Source: Mesorhizobium sp. YM1C-6-2
GTDB taxonomy: Bacteria > Pseudomonadota > Alphaproteobacteria > Rhizobiales > Rhizobiaceae
Assembly (NCBI RefSeq): GCF_003666685.1
Contig: NZ_RCIZ01000007.1
Coordinates: 124,001 to 188,000 of the forward strand
Direction: 5' to 3'
DNA: 64,000 bases
Positions 34,850 to 42,648 of this stretch are shown here, piece by piece. Positions within the stretch are counted from its first letter, which is position 1; each line of letters starts with the position of its first letter. The notes under the pieces are model-generated. The model had not been told where the DNA came from and did not search any database. It saw only the letters and a program-made list of their open reading frames with translations. The position numbers and the translations under genes are program-made.

Positions 34850-35839
34850 GTGATCGAATGCCCGGGTGACCGCAGGTCAAATTGCGATGAAAATTTCGTT
34901 CGAGAGCAACGTCTTCCTCTGTTCCAGCCGGCTGCGCTGGACGATCTGAAGGACCCGTGCCCGGTTTTCGACGGGAAACTTTGGCACATATTCGGGTCAG
35001 GGGGCACGGTAACCACGGAAACGTGGGGCATTTTCCATGCCACGGCACCCAGCTTGAACGGGCCTTGGACCGAACACGATATCATTTCGCTTGGCATCAG
35101 CGGGTCGGGGGTGGCGGCGCCGGGCGTGACATACGATGCCGGCGTGTTTCATATGTTTATCCAGACGGAGTTCAGGTTCTCCGGCGGGCGCTGTGAGCAC
35201 GCAGTCTCGAACGACGGTTTCACTTGGGTGGTGCTTAACCCAGCGATCTTGTCGATTCCGGATACGGACGAAGACGGGCTGTACGATCCACATCCTGCGG
35301 TGGTCAACGGCGCACGCTATATCGTGTATTCGGGCATGCCGACATTCTCCCGCGTCCCGCAACCAGATATCTATCTCGCCCAAAGCAGCACCAACACTTG
35401 GTTTGGGCCTTGGGTCCGAGTCGGTAAAATTATGGACCACCAGGACCTTCCCCACCACAATTCTCGGGAACATCCAGACTACGAATGCGGCATCGAGGGC
35501 GCGCAGTTGGTTGAGCTTCCTGACGGTCGGGTTCTGCTCAACGCGACCTGTTTCCTCCCCGAGGGCGAACGTGGAAATCGTCAGCGCGTCTTCTTTGCGA
35601 TCGCTGACAAAGTCGAAGGGCCATATAAAACACTGGGGCCGGTGCTGACCCCTGGCGAGCCAGGTGAGAATGGTCACTCCACGGTTCTGATAGATAACCA
35701 GGAATTGATGCTCGTATATCAAAGCCGTGTTCGCACCACGAACCATCGCTGGCGATTTGGCATAGCCAAATGCAGCCTCGGCGAGATGCAGGAAAAACTG
35801 ACGCGGCCAGAGCCGATCCGAAGGAACAAACGCTCTTGA
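34850..35839 (+). CDS. Five-bladed beta-propeller glycosidase-like protein (GH43/GH32 type)
   Basis: This 329-residue protein has the repeating pattern of a five-bladed beta-propeller: LKDPCPVFDGKLWHIFGSGG with the first-blade Asp, GVTYDAGVFHMFIQTEFRF, YDPHPAVVNGARYIVYSGMP and GENGHSTVLIDNQELMLVYQ. These recall GH43/GH62-like enzymes, but I cannot assign catalytic residues with certainty. No signal peptide is apparent at the chosen start, so it is probably cytosolic, or the true start is later. It is 81 nt downstream of the GH1-like gene and probably the last gene of the glycan operon. Confidence 0.7.
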   Translation: MIECPGDRRSNCDENFVREQRLPLFQPAALDDLKDPCPVFDGKLWHIFGSGGTVTTETWGIFHATAPSLNGPWTEHDIISLGISGSGVAAPGVTYDAGVFHMFIQTEFRFSGGRCEHAVSNDGFTWVVLNPAILSIPDTDEDGLYDPHPAVVNGARYIVYSGMPTFSRVPQPDIYLAQSSTNTWFGPWVRVGKIMDHQDLPHHNSREHPDYECGIEGAQLVELPDGRVLLNATCFLPEGERGNRQRVFFAIADKVEGPYKTLGPVLTPGEPGENGHSTVLIDNQELMLVYQSRVRTTNHRWRFGIAKCSLGEMQEKLTRPEPIRRNKRS

Positions 35840-35874
35840 TGCAGGTTGGGGATCCGCCTTCACGGATTGCCTAG

Positions 35875-36213
35875 ATGCTCGCAGCTAACAACAACCTCGA
35901 CAGCAAGACCCTTACGTTAGCAGTCTGGCGTATGGTGCGGGCGGGTCTGTCAGAGCAGATGATCCGCGCACATCTCCGTCTCACGGAGACGGATCTTGCC
36001 ACCATCAAAACGCAATTGGCCGGCCAGACTTGCGCACAATTCCACCTCCATTCCGCTAACTTGGGCAGCACCCAGTGGCAAGCGCGTTCATGTCATCTCG
36101 AACCAGTTTGCTTATTAGCCCGTGACAATTGCGGGAAGCAGGGCGACAACGAAAATCGCGATAACGAAAATTGTTGCAGCGATGGTGATCGCATTTTCCA
36201 GTTTAACCACTGA
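35875..36213 (+). CDS. Doubtful small ORF with helix-turn-helix-like start
   Basis: The first 50 residues (LTLAVWRMVRAGLSEQMIRA, then HLRLTETDLATIKTQLAG) look like a small helical, possibly HTH-type protein. The rest is low-complexity and runs antisense through a better-supported tiny gene at 36115-36210. It may be a real short protein with an altered 3' end, or chance. Confidence 0.25.
   Translation: MLAANNNLDSKTLTLAVWRMVRAGLSEQMIRAHLRLTETDLATIKTQLAGQTCAQFHLHSANLGSTQWQARSCHLEPVCLLARDNCGKQGDNENRDNENCCSDGDRIFQFNH
36115..36210 (-). CDS. Tiny single-span membrane peptide (31 aa)
   Basis: A GTG start at 36210 gives a 31-residue peptide with one long hydrophobic segment (NAITIAATIFVIAIFVVALL) and a stop at 36115. 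GGAAAG lies upstream. It is 27 nt downstream of another tiny membrane peptide gene on the same strand, which has an EcfG-type promoter. Small size and a GTG start keep it tentative. Confidence 0.5.
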   Translation of the reverse strand: MVKLENAITIAATIFVIAIFVVALLPAIVTG

Positions 36214-36237
36214 ACTACTTTCCGAGAGCTAGTCGCG

Positions 36238-36315
36238 TTAAGCGAACAGCGTAATGGTTACGATTGCTATCAACGCCAGGAGAAGCAGGCAGACCGGCAT
36301 AATTCTGGATTGCAT
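36238..36315 (-). CDS. Tiny membrane peptide (25 aa) with EcfG-type promoter
   Basis: ATG 36315 opens a 25-residue peptide with one hydrophobic span (VCLLLLALIAIVTITLFA). AGGAG lies 8 nt upstream, and the EcfG-type promoter at 36339-36363 ends 23 nt before the ATG, the same spacing as other members of the group. It resembles the 24-residue peptide at 20197 in size, topology and control. Function is unknown. Confidence 0.68.
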   Translation of the reverse strand: MQSRIMPVCLLLLALIAIVTITLFA

Positions 36316-36338
36316 ACCAAACTCTCCTTTGGCGACCG

Positions 36339-36363
36339 AACCTCCAGCAAATCATCTTGTTCC
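36339..36363 (-). promoter_or_regulatory. EcfG-type promoter (25-aa membrane peptide)
   Basis: On the minus strand GGAAC (36363-36359), a 16-nt spacer and GGTT (36342-36339), 23 nt upstream of the ATG at 36315. Confidence 0.7.
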
Positions 36364-36573
36364 GCGTTATCTTGGCTTCGAGGGACGGGCAAACGGTGAC
36401 CGTGGCTGCCTAAGCGCTACGCCGCGGTGTTCCAAAAATGGCCGAGTGGCGGCGTTACTTATCGCTGCCCAAAAGCTTGGGCCATGCCCGACAAGAATGC
36501 GAAATCCTAAGATCGATCGAAGCACAGCGGCCAAGGGACCAGCATTAGCTCGCGCTTTACAAATGCAATCGTG

Positions 36574-36768
36574 ATGCATGCAAGCGCGGTACTAATTCTG
36601 GCGGCCGTAATCACTTGGCTGCATTTAGCGCAGCGGCGCCAACTCCGTCGCATTAAAAAACCCTCCAAGATTGTGTCGGCATTGGTTAGAGGTGCGGGAA
36701 CGGGGACGGCGCACGTTGGACAGATAACTCGGTTATTTAACAAATGGCTGAGTAAGAAGGATCCGTAG
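36574..36768 (+). CDS. Small membrane protein (64 aa)
   Basis: A short ORF with an N-terminal hydrophobic helix (SAVLILAAVITWLHLA) followed by a basic tail (QRRQLRRIKKPSKIV). No clear ribosome-binding site and no family resemblance were found. Topology and charge pattern fit a small inner-membrane protein with a cytosolic basic tail. Confidence 0.4.
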   Translation: MHASAVLILAAVITWLHLAQRRQLRRIKKPSKIVSALVRGAGTGTAHVGQITRLFNKWLSKKDP

Positions 36769-36939
36769 AGGACCGCCATGCTTGCTGGCGGCCTCAGCAT
36801 CGCAGTATTTGGACGACAGTGCCGGCCATCGACGATAACGTCCGGTGATCCTGTGGGGAAGCAAGCACGCCGCCAAGTTATGTTACATTGATTTCGGAAT
36901 GGGTGCAGACTGCTCGATGCATCGATTCACGCGCTGGCC

Positions 36940-37040
36940 TCACCCCTTGCGGCTTTCTGATATGGCCTTCACAATGCGCATAACTTTCTCGCGATCCCTA
37001 CCAAAGTTTTCGATAAGCAACCAAATTTCCTTCCGGCTTA
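36940..37040 (-). pseudogene. Truncated small helical protein, cut at NmrA junction
   Basis: On the minus strand the frame reads RKEIWLLIENFGRDREKVM then RIVKAISESRKG and a TGA at 36940-36942. It resembles the C-terminus of small rhizobial proteins like the 27480-27671 remnant. Its 5' part is replaced at about 37040 by the NmrA fragment in the opposite strand, which marks a recombination junction. Confidence 0.4.
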
Positions 37041-37624
37041 AGCCAGCGGTCGTCCTGTCCTCGGTCGGGGCGCAGCATGCCACCGGGACCGGGGTGATCG
37101 CGACCCTTCACCGGATGGAAGCCCTACTGTCCGATGTGTCTCAGGCCACCGCCTTCCTGCGCCCCGGCTATTATGTAGAGACTTGGAGCGAGGTTGTGGG
37201 GGCTGTCCTGGCCGACGCCGTTCTGCCGACCTTCACCGAACCCGACCTCAAGATGCCGATGGTCAGCACGATCGACGTCGGTCGAACCGCTGCCTCCCTT
37301 CTGTCCGAGACATGGAGCGGACAGCGCATCGTGGAGCTTGGCGGACCGGCGGACTGGAGCGCGCGCGACGTGGCGGATGCCTTTGCGACCGTCCTCGGCC
37401 GCCCGATCCAGCCCGTCTTCGTGCCCGAGGCCGATCGCCCGTCGGTCTATGCGCAGGCTGGTGTGCCTCCAGAGGTCGCGGACGCGCTTCTCGGCATGTA
37501 CGATGGTCTGGCCACGGGCCGCATAGCGCGCGAGGGCGGCCGGGAAGACCGTCGAGGAACGACCCCACTTGTCAAGGCAGTCGCCCGGATCGTTGCCGAC
37601 GCCAAAGCGGGGAATGCAATATGA
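37040..37624 (+). pseudogene. NmrA-like NAD(P)-binding protein, 5'-truncated
   Basis: From about 37040 the frame gives the C-terminal two thirds of an NmrA/SDR-like protein: VVLSSVGAQHATGTGVI, LHRMEALLSD, FLRPGYYVETW, PMVSTIDVGRTAASLL and IVELGGPADWSARDVADAF. The N-terminal Rossmann half with its glycine loop is missing; the open frame upstream, to 36845, encodes unrelated sequence. The stop overlaps the next ATG (ATGA at 37621), so it was once in an operon with the RibD-like gene. GC content rises sharply at the junction. Confidence 0.75.
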
Positions 37625-38217
37625 GCAAGGTCTTCATTGAGGTCAGCCTCTCACTGGACGGGATCATTGCGGGTCCGAACGTCTCTGCTCAGGTTCCGAT
37701 GGGCGACCATGGCCACAAGCTTACGAATGGCATGCTGGCGTAAGGCCGATCAGGCGCCAAGCCGCCGCCATGTTCGAAGGGACCGGTGCGGTCCTGATCG
37801 GCCCTCGCACGTTTGATGTGGCAATCGACGTCTGGGGCGAAGATGGCGCCTTCGGGCTCCCTTGCGTGGTCGTGACTCATCGGGAGGCCGCGCCGGTTCA
37901 CCGGACGAAGACCAGCTTCGAGTTCGTGACCGGCGGGATTCTCCCTGCCATAGCGAGAGCTCGCAAGCTGGCCGGCGAACAGGACGTCTGCATCATGGGC
38001 GGTGCAACCCTTGCCCTGCAGTATTTGGCAGCCACCTCGTCGATGAACTGCGGGTGCATCTGATCCCGATCGTCCTCGGCCGAGGCGAACGGTTCTTCGA
38101 CGGATATTGCAAGTTCTGGCCCTGACGCCATCGGCAGCGACGTTCAACCCCAATGCGACCCACCTGCGCTGGCAGGTGAAGCGGCCCTGGAATGAAACTG
38201 ACAGGACCACAGAATGA
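37621..38217 (+). pseudogene. Dihydrofolate-reductase-like (RibD C-terminal) gene, frameshifted
   Basis: The ATG at 37621 starts KVFIEVSLSLDGIIAGPNV, a RibD_C N-terminus, but a TAA at 37741 interrupts it. Another frame gives TGAVLIGPRTFDVAIDVWG, VCIMGGATLALQYLAA and, after a further shift, LRVHLIPIVLGRGERFFDG. A last frame carries the C-terminal THLRWQVKRPW. At least three lesions are present, so it is not functional. Confidence 0.75.
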
Positions 38218-38219
38218 CA

Positions 38220-38505
38220 CTCCCCTGACCGATCTTCTCCTTGCCTCCTCGGTGGTCACAACCCTTGACGGAACGCTGGGGGTTCCCGGCAGCGGCAAGC
38301 TGGTTCGCGCGCTTCTGTCGCTGGATCTGGTCGACAGATCGACCTGGTGATCTATCCGGTTATCGTCGGACAGGGACAGCGCCTATTCCCGCAGGACGGA
38401 GCGGACCTCGCGCTGGACCTGCTCGGCTCCCGGACGAGCCCCGCAGGCCTGACGATGCAGAGCTACCGGCCGAAGGGCCGCCGGACTATCAGTGAGCCAC
38501 CCTGA
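38220..38505 (+). pseudogene. Second RibD-like C-terminal fragment
   Basis: Two frames together give PGSGKLVRALLSLDLVD and then IDLVIYPVIVGQGQRLFPQ, and SPAGLTMQSYRP, the C-terminal third of another dihydrofolate-reductase-like protein. The N-terminal part is missing, and one frameshift lies near 38335. It is next to the first RibD-like pseudogene, so the two may be remains of a duplicated or rearranged locus. Confidence 0.6.
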
Positions 38506-38855
38506 GCACGGACGAAATATCGGAGGTTGGTCTGGGCAAGGCCTGATTGCAACTTGCGAGGAAGCCACAACGTTGCTCGCCCACGTCAACCAGAGTCTCC
38601 AGCCCGGAAGCGACTGGTGCCTCTCTACACTTCGCCATGTTCCGATGGATCACGTGAGCCTGGAGGCCGGCACGCGGCCCGGTTGCCGCCGCGTTAGGCA
38701 ACTGGGCGGGTTCGGGTGGCGACGCCAGCGCCTCAAGCGACGGTACGAGGACATTGGCCAAAGGTCGGCTCTCTCGCTTTATCGGCCACAACCGGACAGT
38801 CAGCTGTCGGCCCCCTTCCGGTCAAACATTCTCCTTGCGCCAAGCCCAATGAACT
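38506..38855. other. Intergenic region, no gene recognised
   Basis: A 350-nt stretch between the RibD-like remnants and the 3' end of the DUF5681 gene. Open frames cross it, but none is convincing. It is probably eroded cargo. Confidence 0.45.
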
Positions 38856-39575
38856 TCAATCGGGTATCACCCGCTTCACCAGATCAAGCATCTTTTTCGT
38901 GTGCTCGATGTCGGCGAGAATCTGCTCTCGGTATTGGGGCTCGTCGATGAGGAGCTGTTCGAGTTCCTCCAGTTCAGCCGTGAATTCGACCTTGCCTTTG
39001 GCAAAAAGATCGTAGCGTGCCTTCTCTTCCTTGGTTGCCGGGCCTTTGATCGATATCTCACCTGTCCGGACATTGATGACGACATGGTCGGGATGGGGCA
39101 AAGGCTCTTCGCCGCCTGTAATGCCAAGCCGTTCCCGCCGCGCAAGCTCGCGTTCCCATTCGATCTTGTAGTTGATGGCGACATCAAGGAACTCGTCATG
39201 CAGACGCTTGTTCTCGCGCTCCGTGGTGAAGAGAAGCTCGGTGAACAGGCGTTGAGCTCGCTGATTGCCCTTGACTGCATTGACGGCGAGTGAGCGAATA
39301 ACCGCTTGCGCCATCGGCACGCTGATCTGCCCGGCACCCTCGTTGACTTTGATGGTGCGATAGGCCTCTTGCAGCAGGATAGACTTCATGCGCTCTTCGT
39401 TGAGCGCCGGCGGCTTGGGCTTGTTGGTGCGGCCTTTTGGCCGTCCCCGAGGATTGCCCGACTGACCAGGTTTAAAGCGGGTCGTTGCCGGCGGCTTGCG
39501 ATATCCGACTTCGTAACTCGGGCCGGCCGGGCCAACTGTGAGCGCCTTGCGCCGCTTCTCGTCGTCGGAGGCCAT
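38856..39575 (-). CDS. DUF5681 domain protein
   Basis: This 239-residue protein starts with the DUF5681 signature: YEVGYRKPPATTRFKPGQSG then NPRGRPKGRTNK, a basic glycine-rich segment. A long charged helical region follows (KLHDEFLDVAINYKIEWERE type) and an acidic C-terminus. The family is linked to phage-like and island loci and often lies next to ParB-methyltransferase genes; its activity is unknown, and the basic motif suggests nucleic-acid binding. Its ATG overlaps the methyltransferase stop (ATGA), so the two are translationally coupled. Confidence 0.88.
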   Translation of the reverse strand: MASDDEKRRKALTVGPAGPSYEVGYRKPPATTRFKPGQSGNPRGRPKGRTNKPKPPALNEERMKSILLQEAYRTIKVNEGAGQISVPMAQAVIRSLAVNAVKGNQRAQRLFTELLFTTERENKRLHDEFLDVAINYKIEWERELARRERLGITGGEEPLPHPDHVVINVRTGEISIKGPATKEEKARYDLFAKGKVEFTAELEELEQLLIDEPQYREQILADIEHTKKMLDLVKRVIPD

Positions 39576-40879
39576 CAGGCTGCCACCCTGATTTCGGGCG
39601 GCCGATTGGCATCGATGCCGCAGGCCACAAGTTCTGCCTCATCCTTGGCATAGGCTTCCCAGCGCCTGATAATCCTATCGCAGTAGATCGGATCGAGTTC
39701 GCAGAGATATCCGCGGCGGCCGGTCTTGTGCGCGGCAATCAATGTGGAGCCGGAACCGCCGAAGAGATCGAGCACAATTCCGCCGCGGGCCGACACGTCC
39801 TTGATGGCGTCGGCGATCATCTGCACTGGCTTCACTGTCGGATGCAGAGACAGTTCATCCATCCTGCCGGCCTTCAGCGTATTCACGCCGCGGTACTGCC
39901 AGACATTGGTGCGATAGCGTCCGTGCTGGCCGAGCTCGAATGTGTTTATGTGCGGGGCGGTGCCGTTCTTGAAAGCGAAGATCAGTTCATGGCGGGAACG
40001 GTAGAAGCTTCCCATACCGCCATTGTCCTTCGCCCAGACAATGAGATTCTTCAGCTCGGCATAGACGCCATCGGCCGCAGCGAGCATCTCGGACATGTGC
40101 CGCCAGTCCATGCAGATGAAGTGGATGGAGCCGTCGACGCTAAATCGGACGAGGTTTTCGAAGCTGGTGCGCAGAAAGGCGGTGAACTCGACCACCGACA
40201 TCTCGCCCGACGCCATTGCGAACTCGCGGTGCTTTACTGCACCGGAGTTGCCGACATGGCCGTCGATCCGGACGTTGTAGGGCGGGTCCGCAAAGACCAT
40301 TTGCGCCAGCTCGCCGTTCATCAGGGAGGCGACAACCTCCCTGTCGAGTGCTGAGCCACACACCAGCTTGTGCGGTCCAAGCTGCCAGATGTCGCCCGGT
40401 CGGCAGCGTCGAGTTCCGTCCTCGATGTCGGGAACGATGTCGTCATCGGGATCGCTGGGTTCTTCCGGAATCAATCCCTCGACCAGGCTGTCGATCTCGG
40501 AGATCGAAAAGCCGGTCAGTTCGACGTTGAAGTCGATCTCCAGCAGGCCTCTCAACTCCTCGGCCAGGATCTCGTCGTCCCAGCCGGCGTTCAGCGCCAG
40601 CTTGTTGTCGGCAATCACATAAGCTCGCTTCTGTTCCGGCGTCATGTGCTCGAGCCGGACGCAGGGCACCTCGGTCATGCCCAGAAGCTTTGCAGCTTCC
40701 ACCCGGCCGTGCCCGGCGAGGATCGTATTGGCGTTGTCGATGAGAATTGGGTTGGTAAACCCAAAGCTGCGGATCGAGTCCGCAATCTGCTTCACCTGCT
40801 TTTTGGAGTGGGTGCGAGCATTCTTCGCCCAAGGGCGCAGTTGCGCGCCGGAGAGCATTTCGATGTGAAGGTCGGCCAT
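39575..40879 (-). CDS. ParB-domain / DNA N4-N6 adenine-cytosine methyltransferase
   Basis: This 434-residue fusion has an N-terminal ParB/Srx-like nuclease-type domain (about 1-100): IADSIRSFGFTNPILIDN and ILAGHGRVEAAKLLG with GHGR at 56-59. The C-terminal part is an S-adenosylmethionine-dependent DNA methyltransferase: catalytic DPPY at 198-201, ELKNLIVWAKDNGGMGSFYR, and the cofactor-binding LDLFGGSGST near 388. The DPPY-before-FGG order fits the beta class. No restriction endonuclease is adjacent, so it may act as an orphan modifier, perhaps to avoid host restriction. ATG 40879 has AAAGGGA upstream; the frame is open to 40948. It is divergent from the XRE regulator. Confidence 0.9.
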   Translation of the reverse strand: MADLHIEMLSGAQLRPWAKNARTHSKKQVKQIADSIRSFGFTNPILIDNANTILAGHGRVEAAKLLGMTEVPCVRLEHMTPEQKRAYVIADNKLALNAGWDDEILAEELRGLLEIDFNVELTGFSISEIDSLVEGLIPEEPSDPDDDIVPDIEDGTRRCRPGDIWQLGPHKLVCGSALDREVVASLMNGELAQMVFADPPYNVRIDGHVGNSGAVKHREFAMASGEMSVVEFTAFLRTSFENLVRFSVDGSIHFICMDWRHMSEMLAAADGVYAELKNLIVWAKDNGGMGSFYRSRHELIFAFKNGTAPHINTFELGQHGRYRTNVWQYRGVNTLKAGRMDELSLHPTVKPVQMIADAIKDVSARGGIVLDLFGGSGSTLIAAHKTGRRGYLCELDPIYCDRIIRRWEAYAKDEAELVACGIDANRPPEIRVAA

Positions 40880-41033
40880 GCGAATCCCTTTCGGCAGAAT
40901 CAGGGCACCTGTCGTCTTAGTAAGATCATAATAACGACCGGGCGGCAATACCTGCGTACACGATCGTCAGATCACGTTGACGAAATCGATGAGCCCTTCT
41001 ATGTTGTTCGCGCTACCACCCAGGAGGAAGGCA

Positions 41034-41369
41034 ATGGGCTTTGGAGCTCGCATCGCAGCACTCAGGCGCGACGCCAAGCAGTCGCTACAGCATGTCGCCG
41101 ATGCAGTCGGCGTGACGAAGACCCATATTTGGGAACTTGAGAAAGGCCGCACTGCCAACCCATCGCTTCTTGTCATCAAGGGCTTGGCGGATCACTTCGC
41201 GGTTTCGGTCACTTCGCTTGTCGAAGAGGATATCGATGCGCTGGATGCCGACCAGCGTATCGCCAGCATGTTCAGGTTGGCGAAAGAGATTGATGCAGAC
41301 GACCTCGGGCACATTGAGGACATGATCCAGTCCTTCATAAACCGGAAGAAGGGTCGTGCCGCTTCCTGA
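41034..41369 (+). CDS. XRE-family transcriptional regulator
   Basis: This 111-residue protein has a canonical HTH_3 domain: FGARIAALRRDAKQSLQHVA then DAVGVTKTHIWELEKGR, with a C-terminal helical region (DADQRIASMFRLAKEIDADD). ATG 41034 has AGGAGG upstream; the frame is open to 40977. It overlaps the ImmA/IrrE gene by 14 nt, so they are translationally coupled. By analogy with ImmR/ImmA it probably represses its own and neighbouring promoters, and the peptidase relieves this by cleavage. It is divergent from the methyltransferase operon, which shares the intergenic control region. Confidence 0.9.
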   Translation: MGFGARIAALRRDAKQSLQHVADAVGVTKTHIWELEKGRTANPSLLVIKGLADHFAVSVTSLVEEDIDALDADQRIASMFRLAKEIDADDLGHIEDMIQSFINRKKGRAAS

Positions 41370-42177
41370 TCTCGACCGCATGGCGGTCGATGACGTAGCC
41401 CTTTCGGTTGACCGAATTGCATCGGAAATGCACCGGCAGCTCGGTAACATTGCGGCGCCGGTCCCTGTCGATCAGATCGCTCTTCGCCTCGGCATCGATG
41501 AGATCAGGGAAAGGCCGCTTCGCGAATTCGAGGCTGTGCTAGTGACGGACCCGGAACGCAGCAGTGGCTCCATTCTTCTCAACAGTCGGTCATCCCCATA
41601 TCGCCGGCGTTATTCGCTCGCGCATGAACTCGGTCATTTCCTGTGCGGCTGGCACAAGCAGACTTCCAGAAAAGGCTTTGTGTGCAACAAAAGAGACATG
41701 GCCATTCCCTCGGGCAATGACGTTCACGTTCGCCAGGAAACGGAGGCCAATCAGTTCGCGATCGAACTACTGGCTCCCAAAAGACTGATCTCTCGGTACC
41801 TGAACCGTTTGCCTGACCTCGAACATGTGCTGGCAATGCACGCCGCACTTGAGATAAGCAAAACTGCTGCCGCCAGGCGATATGTGAATTCGCACCGTGA
41901 ACGGCTGGCGGTCATTTTTGGTTATGAAGGCTGCTACCAATACGCAGATCGCGGCATTGGCTTTCCCTACATCGGCCTCCACAAAGGTGATCCGCTACCC
42001 CCATTGCCCAATGTCGGCCGAGACAGCAGCATCTCGGACGTCGAGGAGGCCGATCCGCTCGATTGGCCCGGTCTGCAGCGGGCGAAAGTCTTGGCCATTC
42101 AGGTGATGCGACAGGAGAATGGGCACTCCATCATCTTGTTGCAAATTGAAGCGGACGATCCGAACGACGACGATTGA
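41356..42177 (+). CDS. ImmA/IrrE-family metallopeptidase
   Basis: This 273-residue protein has the zinc-peptidase motif HELGH at 90-94 (SLAHELGHFLCGWH) and a later glutamate in RQETEANQFAIELLAPK, as in ImmA, which cleaves XRE-type repressors. The region beyond residue 180 is family-variable. The start is GTG 41356, overlapping the XRE gene. The pair is the usual layout of a mobile-element switch or a two-gene toxin-antitoxin-like unit. Which role applies cannot be told from sequence. Confidence 0.9.
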   Translation: MPLPDLDRMAVDDVALSVDRIASEMHRQLGNIAAPVPVDQIALRLGIDEIRERPLREFEAVLVTDPERSSGSILLNSRSSPYRRRYSLAHELGHFLCGWHKQTSRKGFVCNKRDMAIPSGNDVHVRQETEANQFAIELLAPKRLISRYLNRLPDLEHVLAMHAALEISKTAAARRYVNSHRERLAVIFGYEGCYQYADRGIGFPYIGLHKGDPLPPLPNVGRDSSISDVEEADPLDWPGLQRAKVLAIQVMRQENGHSIILLQIEADDPNDDD

Positions 42178-42254
42178 ACTTTCGAGGCGCTCCCTTCCCT
42201 GCTGAGCTCAAAACTCTTCCCTGATCTTTGTGTGAAACTCCTGAAAGTCCGTAT

Positions 42255-42286
42255 TAAATTCCCTGTTCCACGGACCAGGGAATTTA
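42255..42286. repeat. Perfect 11-bp inverted repeat
   Basis: TAAATTCCCTG (42255-42265) and CAGGGAATTTA (42276-42286) are exact inverse complements 10 nt apart. The same AAATTCCCT core reappears in a second inverted repeat at 42354-42388. No T-run follows, so an operator or recombination-related site is as likely as a terminator. Confidence 0.6.
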
Positions 42287-42353
42287 CTGCCAAGCCATTG
42301 CGCTTACGCAATAATTCGGCGCGAGATTCCGTCGAATGTGGCCAAAACTGCAG

Positions 42354-42388
42354 AAATTCCCTGTATTTTCCCTGTATTTAGGGAATTT
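42354..42388. repeat. Second inverted repeat with AAATTCCCT core
   Basis: AAATTCCCT (42354-42362) and AGGGAATTT (42380-42388) flank a 17-nt centre that contains TTCCCTGTATTT. Together with 42255-42286 it makes a cluster of at least five TTCCCTG-type words just inside the right end of island 1. Confidence 0.55.
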
Positions 42389-42410
42389 GGATCCGAGACT
42401 TGTTATCGGT

Positions 42411-42440
42411 GGACTGCCTCCTTCACCAGTCAGTCCGGCA
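42411..42440 (+). repeat. Middle attachment site (island 1 / island 2 junction)
   Basis: TCACCAGTCAGTCCGGCA (42423-42440) differs by one base from the 18-bp site at 1042 and 62515. Left of it, GGACTG (42411-42416) and CAGTCC (42431-42436) form a dyad with a 14-nt centre. The same dyad with identical spacing occurs at the 62515 site but not at the tRNA copy, so it looks like the island-derived half-site. Confidence 0.75.
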
Positions 42441-42648
42441 ATTTTTCAGTCTCGCGCCCAGTACGGGAAACACGACGTCATTTCCGCGACTTAGCACCGT
42501 ATAACGGAGAACTGTTGGGATAGAGACGCGGTGAGACGCCGGGATTTCGGCGTATTCGCCGGATCGTCTCTAGGGGCGGGGTAGCGTGTCCAATAGATTT
42601 CAGCAGCGATGGTCGTGAAGTGCCATTCTAGGACTGTTCAAGCGCGCT

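Larger units (their letters stand above)
1060..42422. mobile_element. Genomic island 1 (about 41.4 kb, serine-recombinase type)
   Basis: The segment lies between the first two copies of the 18-bp attachment site and has its own large serine recombinase next to the left copy. The cargo is a defence block, a stress-response block and a DNA-methyltransferase/XRE/ImmA module. I see no relaxase, type IV secretion or phage structural genes, so it is an integrative island rather than a self-transmissible ICE or a prophage. Frameshifts and truncated genes in the cargo suggest repeated gain and loss. The boundaries are inferred from the repeats. Confidence 0.8.

Noticed and set aside
34997-35863. Minus-strand open frame opposite the propeller glycosidase-like gene
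   Set aside because: The plus-strand reading has the repeating propeller motifs, whereas this one has none.
1060-42422. Integrative and conjugative element
   Set aside because: No relaxase, coupling protein or type IV secretion gene was recognised, so only an integrative island is claimed.
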